A stretch of DNA of 64,000 nucleotides from Antedon bifida (taxonomy: Eukaryota > Echinodermata > Crinoidea > Comatulida > Antedonidae). Both the position numbers and the translations under genes were made by a program. The stretch spans positions 13,378,717-13,442,716 of the forward strand of contig OY727098.1 of NCBI GenBank assembly GCA_963402885.1. The letters are read 5' to 3'. The notes beneath the pieces were generated by a model. The model did no database searches, had not been told where the DNA came from, and saw only the letters and a list, made by a program, of their open reading frames with translations. Below are positions 54,955 to 64,000 of this stretch, piece after piece (within the stretch, counting starts at the first letter, position 1; every line of letters begins with the position of its first letter).

Positions 54955-56573
54955 TCACAAGCATGAATCACAATTAAACAAAATTTGGTACTCATAAATT
55001 TCAGGTCATATTTCATCATATGGCAATACAATTATGTGCGTAGCGCATATTACGCATGCGTACGCTCGCTTAAAAGTTTGTCGAAATTTATTTTTCGATG
55101 AAATTAGAGTATGTTTCATGCAACTTTAAGCGTTTAAAAAATTGACATGAGTGCGCAGATTTTTGCGCGTTAAACTTTAGTGAGCACTATTTTTTTCCGA
55201 TTTCTGTTTTCCAACCTTTCTTTAATAATATCATCATATTTTATTCACTTTTCAACGCGAAATTGCGTTATATGAGCACGTCAAAAGTGACAGGCTATGC
55301 ATGTGTAAGTTAACAAAATGGTGAAAATAGGCTAAATTTTAAAATTATTATAGATCGTCAGAATGCTCGGGAACACCTATTTTTCATTTCATTTTCTTGA
55401 AGTGTATGTATCATATGTATGATTTATTATGAAATTAAGAGAACAAAAGTTTATTAAGTCGTCATTAATTGCATATTAAATTTAAATAATAAGCCTATTC
55501 CAAACCATTGGTGACCTTGGAGCATTTCTTTTTTATTTTTGCTGTTGCCCGAAAAAAAATTGGGGCCAAAAGGTCATTATGGTCAAAGTTAAGACTTTGC
55601 ATAACTTGGTAACTACTGGGTGTAGTGGAATATTTTTATTTATATATATTTTTTTTTATTTTTTTTTATTCAGGAGACCCATATTTCTATTCACTCTAAT
55701 GCGAAACTTTTGCCATATGAATATCTCATCAACCACTGGTCAGAAAGTGATAATTGTGGTCTCAAATTAATTGCAAAGTATATGTTTATATTTGTTCTAA
55801 TGTAATAAAAATCATAAAACTGTCAATAACCCCTTAATTTTGATCTTTGACATATAGCCGGCAAAACATTTTTGGCTTAGAGCACACTTTTCATATCTCA
55901 GAAATTGTTGGGCGAATATGGTCGTAGTTGGTGTCAAAATACTCAGTCTCAAATTACTTGCAATATATATAATTATATTTGCTCTAATACAACAGAAATA
56001 CACAAAATGTCTAAAAACACCTTATTTTGACATTTAACCTATACCTGTTACAAACATTTTTGCATGGAGCACACTTACATTTTTAATAACTAGCTAATAT
56101 TGTCAAAATATCAGTGACTGTTGTACGAGTATGGTATATACTATGAATACTTTGTATCGGGAATCAAAAGTAGATACATAATTCTATTAATTTTAATGAA
56201 TAACATCACAGTTAAATCTCCCATCACCAACATCATTATTAATATTTAGTATTATAATTACAATCTAAACTATATCACTGTTAACAATTTTAAAGAACTC
56301 CAGTAAATGAATGACAAATGCTATACAGTATACTGTTACATATTTTAAAATCCTAGTTGAACAATAAAAACAAATCAAAGTAACCGTAGTATGACTACTA
56401 TATATTATGTTATAAAGGAAATTGTTTATTTACACATCCTTTTTGTTGGAATCACTAACTTACAATAATTTATAACTATAAATACTAATTAAGAAGATTA
56501 CTATGTTTTTTATGACATTGTACAGTAAACCATAAACATCTACTCAGTATATGTGATTTTAATTAAAACTAAA
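54955..56573. other. Intergenic sequence, repeat remnants, no gene seen
   Basis: A GCGC-rich dispersed repeat like that at 18700 lies at 55030-55320. Between 55500 and 56050, phrases such as TTTTGACATTTAACC and GAGCACACTT recur in diverged form (55600-55740, 55870-56060), as in an old repeat. I see no splice-linked coding sequence. Confidence 0.35.
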
Positions 56574-57442
56574 AATTAATAATTTTTGCCCCCCTGCTGT
56601 TCAATATATTTGTTAATGAAATACCAAATCTCTTTCAAAATTCCAACTGTCTTATGTTCGCTGACGACCTCAAGATTTACAAAATTATTACCACCACTGA
56701 GGACTCCGTTGCACTTCAGGCAGATCTGGAAAGACTCGGTACGTGGGTTTCCGACTGGAAAATGTCCCTGAAGTCCGAGAAATGCAAAGTCCTTTCTTGC
56801 TCTCTTAAGAAAAAACCTATTATTTTCGCTTACTCTGTTCAAGAAGAAGTCCTTGAAACTGTAAACTCTTACCGGGACCTCGGCATTTTCATCGATCGTA
56901 AACTGACATTTATTTCACACGTTGATCATGTTGTCAGAAAGGCCAATAGGCTGCTTGGGCTGATGTGGCGCAATTGCAAACATTTTTCTCCATACACCAA
57001 ACGTGCGCTTTATCTTTCCCTCGTCCAACCATCTTTCAATTTCTGTTCAATTATTTACAACTCACTCTCTGCTTCTCAAGCCTCCAGAATTGATCGGACC
57101 CATAACAAGTTCTTGCGCTTTGTCGGCCCAGCAGCCAATCTGCCCCCTATTGTTTCCCCGACATCTAGGAGAGCAAGACAGGACTTGCACTTCCTGTATA
57201 AATGTCTTACTTCTAAGTTTGATTGTAATATTGTTTCGTTGTTTTATTTTAATGTTCCTGTTCGTAATCTTCGTAGTAAACCCTTTCTTCATGTTAAATT
57301 TTCTCGTGTCAATGTTTGTAAAAATGGTATTTTCTGTAGACTCTCGTCTTTGTACAATTTATGTCTTTTAAAAAACAATTCTTTAGATATTTTTAACTGT
57401 AATTTTTCTCAATTTAAATGTATTATTAATGAAATTATTTAA
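56574..57442 (+). pseudogene. LINE reverse transcriptase C-terminal region
   Basis: The first piece (PPLLFNIFVNEIPNLF) precedes CLMFADDLKIYKI (catalytic FADD, 56654 on). The frame is then open for 262 codons, with DWKMSLKSEKCKVLSCSLKK, DLGIFIDRKLTFISHVDHV, LVQPSFNFCSIIYNSLS and RARQDLHFLYKCL, ending at a normal stop. The long open frame points to a fairly recent insertion. The sequence differs from the CR1-like LINE at 39912-44167 and may be Jockey- or L2-like. Confidence 0.8.
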
Positions 57443-57570
57443 ATAATCTTTTTTTTCATTTTGTATATATTTATATTGGCTCATATTTTATAGTTTAGTT
57501 ATTTTATTTTCAACCTGTTATTGGTGCTTTACACTGTTGGTTTGAAATAAAGAATAAACGACTACATCAA
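56574..57570 (+). mobile_element. LINE, 5' truncated, C-terminal part of reverse transcriptase
   Basis: The copy starts within the motif before the catalytic site and ends shortly after AATAAA at 57546-57551. A Helitron fragment follows directly at 57571. Confidence 0.75.
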
Positions 57571-57698
57571 TCATCGTGTCTATTTATTCGTTTCTGTAAA
57601 CGACAATGTACTATAGTCCTGCGGTACGTACATTTGAAATCACCAGTTTTTTTTACCATCTGTGGACACTACCTACAGGGTACGCGAGCGAAAACCAT
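57571..57698 (+). mobile_element. Helitron 3' fragment
   Basis: It matches, reversed, the 3' end region of the element at 46533-48811: CATCGTGTCTATTTATTCGT, TTTCTGTAAACGACAAT, ACCATCTGTGG and GGTACGCGAGCG. The terminal hairpin has decayed. Confidence 0.65.
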
Positions 57699-57699
57699 C

Positions 57700-58770
57700 T
57701 ACCATGTAGTAAAACTAGTAGTTTAGAGATGTCCCATAGTATTTTATTTGTTTTATGAGGTTTAGATGTTTGATTTTTATTAATAATTTTTAATTCAAGA
57801 ATCAACATATTGTGATCACTGCCTATGTGGAACATTCCAAATTCATCAATTAAAAACTTGTGTGTAATATCAAAAACATTCTGTGTTACTATAGCATAAT
57901 CTAAAATACTCTTACTGTCGTTTTAAAACCAAGTATGTACCCCTGAACATTTGTCACTTCCGTTAAGCATAATAAGTTCGGCATCATAACAAAATTCTAT
58001 TAAACCTTTGCCATTGTAGTTAACACAGTTGTCACCCTCCACCCCCCCCCCCCCTCTCTTAATAAGTGTTCCAATTTTTCTTTAATAGTGATGGTTTCAG
58101 CTAGTAGTGATATGTATAGTTCATCAGTTAGAGTTTTATTTATCCCCTCACAAGGAAAATACACAATGGCTAAAAAGTAGACAGAGTCAGGTGAATTATC
58201 AATTTGGATTTTGATCCAAAGTCATTCTAACATGTCAGAATTAGTATCAAGTACGTCTAATTTTGATATCTTCTTTAATAAGAAAGCCAACACCACCTTG
58301 GCTTTTTTAAGATCATTGGATCTATTTTTCAATCTTTTTTCCAATCCAGTTGTTAACTATTTAATTACCATTACCATTTTATATTTTCTTTGTCTTTTAA
58401 GAAGGTTTCTGCTATTCCAAAAATACTGATGTTATTAGTTTCAATAATTTTCTTAATTTCATATTTTTTACTTTTAAGACCTCGAACGTTATTGTAGGCA
58501 AATTTGAGGTTTAATTTCTGCTTTTTTCCCCTTGTAACTGCTTTATGACCATTGTTTTTGTTCACATTATTGTTTAGAAAATTAATATTATTTACATTAT
58601 TATTTATTAATTAATTTAGGTTTATTGATATTATCTTTTTGGACAGTTTTACCTCGCATTTTCTTCCTGTCATCAGGAACAGTGTTGTCTTCATAGCTGA
58701 AACTCTATTGATGTCTACAGACGTTTTGTTTATGACCAATTTTCTTGCAATCATAGCAACGGACTGGACG
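57700..58770 (-). pseudogene. LINE fragment: ORF1 CCHC knuckle and ORF2 endonuclease
   Basis: On the minus strand a CCHC zinc knuckle CYDCKKIGHKQNVC (58704-58770) comes first, then a stop. Then the endonuclease begins with LNLKFAYNNVRGLKSKKYEI and FGIAETFLKDKENIKW (58371-58565). It ends with HIGSDHNMLILELKI (57653-57835), the SDH catalytic motif. Pieces between them have frame breaks and a C13 run (58042-58054). The reverse transcriptase is missing. Confidence 0.7.
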
Positions 58771-59337
58771 TAGTAGTATGTGTGTGTGTGGACATTGGGG
58801 AGTTAATGCTCCTACCCTGGAATATGTAGGCTACATATACTGTAGTTTAGTTTATGATTATATTTTTGTTCTGTACAGTAGACCAGACTATATTTACACA
58901 AAATGTTTACTACTGATTGTTAAACAAAAATAAAAAATCATTATATCTGAAGAAAGAACAATTATTAAAAATGTTAGTCAAAAAGTTGAGCAACGTTTTT
59001 TGTAAGAAATATTTGTTGTTCAAAATGTTTAAGGTATAATCATTGACCTAATAATCTCTGGGTGGGAGGGTGTGGGCACAATATGCAGACATCAATCTGC
59101 TGCAATGTCCATATATACTGTATGTATGCTATGTTTCTAGTAGTAGTAAGACTACTTATGCAAATTGATTTAAAGGATAATTTTAATGTTTTTATATTGT
59201 GACCTTTGACCAAGTGATCCCAGGGTAAGATGAAAAATCAAATGTGCTATTCTGAATCTTAAGGGTCATGTTTATATTTGTACTTGTACATTCTTATTCA
59301 AAATACCTATTGGATTAAGAGATATTAGCATATTTTA

Positions 59338-59982
59338 GGGTATGTTCAGACTCACAAAGTTACGGTAGAGTTATGTAAGTGGCGTACATATTTTTGTGTC
59401 TCAACCATGCTGCGGATTAGCGTTAGGGAGCTGTTACTCCGCGCCAGTGGCGTTAATAACTCTAGCGGGAGAGGGTAGATTTCATAACGCTAATCCAGTG
59501 ATGCATCAGTGATTTTAACCTTAACCAATGAAAATAAACGACCACGTTTAGCAGACAGCAACTACATACTATATAGCGAAATAGCTATGTCAAATGTATT
59601 TTCAGGTTCAGATTTTAAGGAACAGTAAAGTTGGCGTCAGTGATATGATATTTTCATAAAATAAATCAATTAATCATATAATTGTCCGTGTAAAATTACG
59701 TTTTAAATTATTTTGAATTAAAATGCAATTCTACAAGTAGTAAGAACAAATCAGTATATTTGAAGGTAAACATTATATAAATAAAAAAAACAATGTAAAC
59801 GATGTTAACTTTCATGAATGTATACATATAGTTCTATCTGCTTTGACCTGATCAGAGTGTTTTAAACGCAAGGCATTGGAATGTTGGTCGTTGTGTCTGA
59901 ACACCTTGGCTTTTAACGCCACGGTTTACCGTACGCCTTGCGTAGATAACTCCACCGTAACTCTGTGAGTCTGAACATACCC
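59338..59982. mobile_element. MITE with TTA target-site duplication, Harbinger-like
   Basis: The ends GGGTATGTTCAGACTCACA (59338) and TGTGAGTCTGAACATACCC (to 59982) are inverted. Inner parts AGTTACGGT.GAGTTAT also pair. TTA flanks both sides (59335-59337, 59983-59985). A 3-base TWA duplication is usual for PIF/Harbinger elements. The interior is non-coding. Confidence 0.75.
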
Positions 59983-59985
59983 TTA

Positions 59986-62458
59986 GATGGCGTAATGGAA
60001 TGATCTTTGACCTTGACACCAAAGACAAATCAAATACATTATTCTGAATCTTTGGGGTCATGTTTATATTCGCATTTAATACAGTCTTATACAAAATTCT
60101 TTAATTTAAGAGATAATTGGGATGAAAGTTGTCAAATGGCAGCTATTTTGATTTTATGCAAATTAGGCCACTTTATACTGGGTAGATTTTTAGATTTTCT
60201 AATATATTTTGAACATATTTCAAAACTAAAACAAACTTTTGCAATTTGTTAATTATTTCCACCAGTCTATAGTCTGTACACCAAAAGGGCATTGCTATCA
60301 TTAAAATTATTCTAAAATAGATGATTAACTCTGACTTTTGTTGTGTTTTACAACTTCCAGACACTATTCTGTGAAGATTTTGGTCATTGCCTAGTTGCAA
60401 AAAGTTTTTATTATCTCTATACGTGACGACCAGATTCCTGATTGCTCTTTTGAAAAAAGAGATATATAATCATAAGTTTACAGTAACACAATCATTCCAA
60501 GTACTGCTTTTTTCTATTATTATTATTATAGTCTCCAACCCTGCCACTGCCAATGATTGTTGATGTCCCATTCATTTTATCCTTTTCATCATGTCATATC
60601 CATTATTATCTATTATTTCCTAATACTAATGTAATGTTTCTTATAAATAAGCTTGAAATGAATGTGTTTACGTTCGTTAGATAGATGCATAAAGAAGAGA
60701 GAATATTCCCCTGACATACTGCTAACTTTGAACAGTATATATGCAACCTTGGGAATGATGGACCTTTATAAACAGGCTTTCTTTCTCTTTAGAAAACAAA
60801 ATTTGTACTACCCGGAAAAAGTTTTACAGAAAAACTATATAACTATATATATATTACTGTCTGTAATGAGTTGTGGGTTCCAGTTTTTGTTACCCAATGA
60901 AAGTAAAAATCTAAAGCATTATTGACCAAGATTTATTATTATTGATAAGAGTCAGAATCAGATATGTGTCATCAACTAGGGAAACAAGAATATTCTCAAA
61001 AGGGAAATAAATCCTGGTGGTTCCATATGAAAGGTAATCAAAACATTTAAAACATACAGTATTTGCAGAACCTGACAATGAAAAATATATTCAACATTGC
61101 TTTTGTGTTCTCTAGATGGGGATTAGTGAATGGCCAGAGTCCTATAAATTGTGAATTGAAATTGTGAAGTGTGGATAAGTTATGAACTGCTATTCTTATT
61201 CTGATGAATAGTAGCTGGCCCCAGCCTGGCACCTCTTTCCCTACACAAACAAACTCATATAATGAGGCTATAGGTTATAGTACGTAGTAGGCCTCTTTTG
61301 GTTTTCTGTATTCTAGAATTAAATCAACATGTTTTAGCTTTTCAATAATAACAGACGTAGGCTACATTTAGATATTGTCACACACGACGGCGATAATAGC
61401 GATAAATCAAGCATCAAGAAAATGTCGAGTGTTTGATCACTGTTTTCGTGATAAAACAAATCCAAAGTCCTTATACGATGACGTCACACACGTACCACCA
61501 CCCCATTGGCTGATTATGACGTAATGCAATTTTACCGTACCTTTAGCAAACGGAAGTTAGGATACGGTACCGTATCTTTAGCCACACGCCGTAACAAAAT
61601 CTACCTCATGAGTTTTCATTGTTGTTAACATACAAGAGTACCTGTAATTTCAATTTGCTAATTTGAACTGCATTAGGCTTAAATTTGCCAAAATGTTTAG
61701 TCTGTTATTTGAAGAAACACTGCAATATCCAGATCAAAAAGAAACAATAAATAAAATTCAACTAATGATATTTTTTATTTGAATTACTATCTATACCAGT
61801 AAATTTCAAATCTGATAAGATAAACTCGTTTATTAGTTAATGTTTAAAATATATTATGAATAAAATATTCAGATTTCATGTTATGTTACATATACATTTT
61901 AAAAGGTTAAATTAAATTCCGAAAAAACCCCACAGCAATGTGCTATCCCACACCTATTAACTTAATTAAAACTTAACTACTATACAAAAATAACGTGGAA
62001 TGTTTCATGAATTTTTTTTCCAAAACATTGTTTTTATTTTAATTTTTTATGGATTGAAATATTCTCAATAGAAATTTGGTAGCAAGTATTAAGTTTATTT
62101 ATCATCGATAAAGCTTCTCTCCTTCAGTGCCCACCTTGACCAGAGGAAGGGCATGAAACAATAGTCTGAGGCAGATACTAGATTCCAGGGCTGCCATAAC
62201 ACTTAACAGTGATATTCCCAGATGGTCGCCCAACGTTGCTTAACTTCAGTGTTTCAACATGTGATGGCACATTTTATGAGCTTTCATTTGATACCAAACG
62301 TTTCTTCCAAACTATTGGATTATTTTACATTATATAATTAAACAAAAACAAATTACACTACCAAATATTAATTTTTTGCATATGTTACAATGTGAATCAA
62401 ATTCAGGCCTATTTTTTATTCAATCTGATTCAAATGAAATGAATCTTTTATATTTGTG
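59986..62458. other. Intergenic sequence, little recognised
   Basis: The 130 bases after the MITE (60000-60120: TTCTGAATCTTTGGGGTCAT, TTAAGAGATA) resemble the 130 bases before it (59204-59336), so the MITE sits between two copies of an older repeat. An open frame at 60662-60925 (CIKKREYSPDILLTLNSIYA) has no partner motif that I recognise. Elsewhere I see no coding exon. Confidence 0.35.
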
Positions 62459-62540
62459 GAATGGTACAAATAATGTCATTCGGTGAATGATGAAAAGTTA
62501 CTTTTTATCATTCACCGAATGCCATTATTTGTTACCATTC
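62459..62540. repeat. Near-perfect ~40-bp hairpin
   Basis: The arm with AATGTCATTCGGTGAATGAT pairs with ATCATTCACCGAATGCCATT. Pairing extends outwards through GAATGGTA and inwards through AAAAGT/ACTTTT. There is one mismatch and a one-base gap, and almost no loop. Confidence 0.85.
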
Positions 62541-62745
62541 AACTCATAAACATTCATTATTTCTTCCTATTAACATGGGAACTGTAATCTACACTTTCTT
62601 GTGTTTTTGAATATCGGTATGCATAATATTCTTATAAAAAGTTAAACTTTAATAATTATTACATCAGTTTTCCTATAGTCTATTTTTGTTATAAACCTGA
62701 TAACATCTACTATCTATTATTATATCTTAATCCTGGACAGCAACA

Positions 62746-62845
62746 TTAATCATTTTGTTTTGTTTTCCAAGTTGTGACATTCTTTGCAACATGTTCAACA
62801 CCATCACAATCCTCAACCATGATTATTGAGTCAACACATTTTAGA
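62746..62845 (-). CDS. Terminal exon of an unrecognised gene
   Basis: On the minus strand a pyrimidine-rich acceptor TTTCTTTCAG precedes the exon. It gives LKCVDSIIMVEDCDGVEHVA, KNVTTWKTKQND and stop TAA. The first base completes a codon begun in the exon at 63003-63108. The balanced amino-acid content and matching phase suggest a real gene. I do not recognise the family. Confidence 0.55.
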
Positions 62846-63002
62846 CTGAAAGAAAGCAGAAAAAGAAACACAATTAACATTTTCATCCCTATAGCAAATA
62901 AATGAAAATGGATAATACATCACATATTTAAATTAATAATTATATTTAGCTAGCTTAAAAAATTGTAGTGCTGTTATTACAGTAACCACAAATACAGCTC
63001 AC

Positions 63003-63108
63003 TTTTGTCCAATAACACTAGCAAGTTTTTCATCATTCCAATCAGTTGGCGACACAATGACAACAATTGCACTCGGTACAATAATCTCCCACAGTCTCAA
63101 CAGCCAAG
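63003..63108 (-). CDS. Internal exon of the same unrecognised gene
   Basis: Minus-strand acceptor TTGTAG and donor GTGAGC bound 106 bases: two bases, 34 codons and two bases. The product is WLLRLWEIIVPSAIVVIVSP then TDWNDEKLASVIGQ. PSAIVVIVSP looks like a buried beta strand, as in an alpha/beta fold, but gives no family. Phases join correctly with 62746-62845. Confidence 0.6.
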
Positions 63109-63324
63109 CTACAAGATTACAATTGAACATTGAAAAAAATGATTTAAGAACGAAGACTTTGTGTTTAATGCATTAGAAAGGAAATTGCTCATAGTATCAT
63201 TGTTAGTGTTGATTATATTTTCATGATCCTTTTAGTATGTTAGTTGTCTCATGCCTGGGTTGTGTCCAATAAACCAACAAGTTTTAATCATAACAGCAAT
63301 AAATGTCTTTTAAGGTTTCATTCA

Positions 63325-63368
63325 GAACATGGACCTATAAATTAGGTTTTATTTATAGGTCCATGTTC
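63325..63368. repeat. Perfect 18-bp inverted repeat
   Basis: GAACATGGACCTATAAAT and ATTTATAGGTCCATGTTC are exact complements with an eight-base loop TAGGTTTT. It lies in the intron between the last two minus-strand exon calls on the right. Confidence 0.85.
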
Positions 63369-63592
63369 AGAAGTTGTATTATTTACAGTATCTGGTGTAT
63401 CTGTTGACAATAATTAAGATATTAACCTGATGACTATAGTTCCAATACTAAAATTAATATAAACAAAATATCCTATTAAACATATATAATAGAAGGCAAT
63501 GCTGAATTCCTGATTTCAGTACCTGGACTATATTTCTAAACAAAACCAAAAACAATATTAAAAAAAGATACATGAAATTGTTAATAACTTAC

Positions 63593-63648
63593 TCTTTATG
63601 TAAATGTTAATACCAAAAAGAGTATAAAATTGTCTTTTAAAGGGCAGG
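63593..63648 (-). CDS. Possible further upstream exon of the same gene
   Basis: The donor GTAAGT (63587-63592 reversed) follows LPFKRQFYTLFGINIYIK and one base, which would join in phase with the exon at 63003-63108. The acceptor (TTTAAG) is weak, so the left limit is unsure. Confidence 0.3.
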
Positions 63649-63829
63649 CTTAAAGCAAATCATTTACAAGCTACAGAGGCAATTACATAGAATACATAAA
63701 TTATGGCATAATGGAAATGCATGCACTGCTTCAAATAGTCTAAAATGCTGTAATTTACCCAAAAATTAATGTTGTCCATGTTTATATATAATATATGCAC
63801 TATGCATTTTTTCCAACTTGTAGTACCGT

Positions 63830-63933
63830 ATTTATTTGAATAAATGCCCCGGGGTTTTGATTGTTCAGGAGGGTTTTTAGAGGGGAATTTATTCGGGGGA
63901 GGTGTTCATTTTTTTGGTGTAATAATGGTATAA
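63830..63933. repeat. Dispersed repeat end (GAATAAATGCCCC type)
   Basis: GTATTTATTTGAATAAATGC with GAATTTATTCGGGGGAGG resembles the motifs at 10858 and 15616, an old transposon end family. Nothing coding is seen. Confidence 0.4.
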
Positions 63934-64000
63934 TCTATATATAAATGTATGTAAGGGCAAAATTCGGTAAATGGCGTGTTACTTTTTTGGTATATAATGA
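63934..64000 (+). mobile_element. Helitron 5' end, continuing beyond the window
   Basis: TCTATATATAAATGTATGTA then AGGGCAAAATTCGGTAAATG matches the 5' ends at 48811, 47840 and 1854 (read reversed). It is preceded by A, as expected for a Helitron insertion. Confidence 0.6.

Noticed and set aside
60662-60925. Host gene (87-codon open frame)
   Set aside because: No recognised motif, no splice signals matching neighbours, and composition like the surroundings; it might be part of an old repeat.

Overview
This is a stretch of animal nuclear DNA: AT-rich, with small exons bounded by GT-AG introns and dense transposon debris. It is not bacterial or viral. The protein similarity of the main gene, the mix of retroelements (Penelope-like, RTE-like, CR1-like, Gypsy-like, DIRS-like) and the many Helitron-like and foldback elements suggest a marine invertebrate deuterostome, perhaps an echinoderm. 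The species cannot be fixed from the sequence alone.

The host gene that dominates the window is a lysosomal alpha-mannosidase (MAN2B1, glycoside hydrolase family 38) on the + strand. Nineteen exons between 2278 and 53715 splice with consistent phase into 740 codons plus a stop, which is roughly the C-terminal three quarters of the enzyme. The zinc-ligand QHHDAV motif is split over exons 5 and 6. The first quarter (signal peptide and nucleophile region) lies upstream of the window. A piece recognisable as the preceding exon lies at 1855-1970, but it carries a frameshift and is butted against a transposon end. The introns are from 92 bases to 14 kb long.

The rest is mostly mobile DNA in the introns. 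In order: a diverged Helitron-like copy (376-1854); a tRNA-derived SINE and a Penelope-like element with a GIY-YIG domain and a hammerhead-like motif (3187-5276); a Gypsy-type LTR element that has lost its reverse transcriptase (6925-9885); a foldback element ending just before exon 3 (9930-10541); an RTE-like LINE split by a 1.45 kb foldback element (20940-24410); a degraded LINE (26520-28190); two terminal-inverted or Helitron-like elements (28944-30660); and a 16-bp minisatellite (31092-31275). The 14 kb intron 15 holds a DIRS-type recombinase fragment, a tRNA-bearing element with identical 105-bp direct repeats (36870-37338), and a 4.26 kb CR1-like LINE inserted in a Helitron-like element with a recognisable target-site duplication. 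Intron 16 holds a Helitron with two 5' ends and one 3' end (46533-48811), joined almost directly to a second copy of the tRNA-bearing element.

Downstream of MAN2B1 are a short tandem repeat with a perfect palindrome, a truncated LINE, a LINE fragment on the minus strand with a CCHC knuckle and endonuclease, and a MITE with TTA target-site duplication. At 62746-63648 there are terminal exons of a second host gene on the minus strand that I do not recognise.

The observations most worth following are the tRNA-carrying direct-repeat element (two copies, possibly undescribed), the tandem Helitron, and the Helitron end that meets the damaged MAN2B1 exon.
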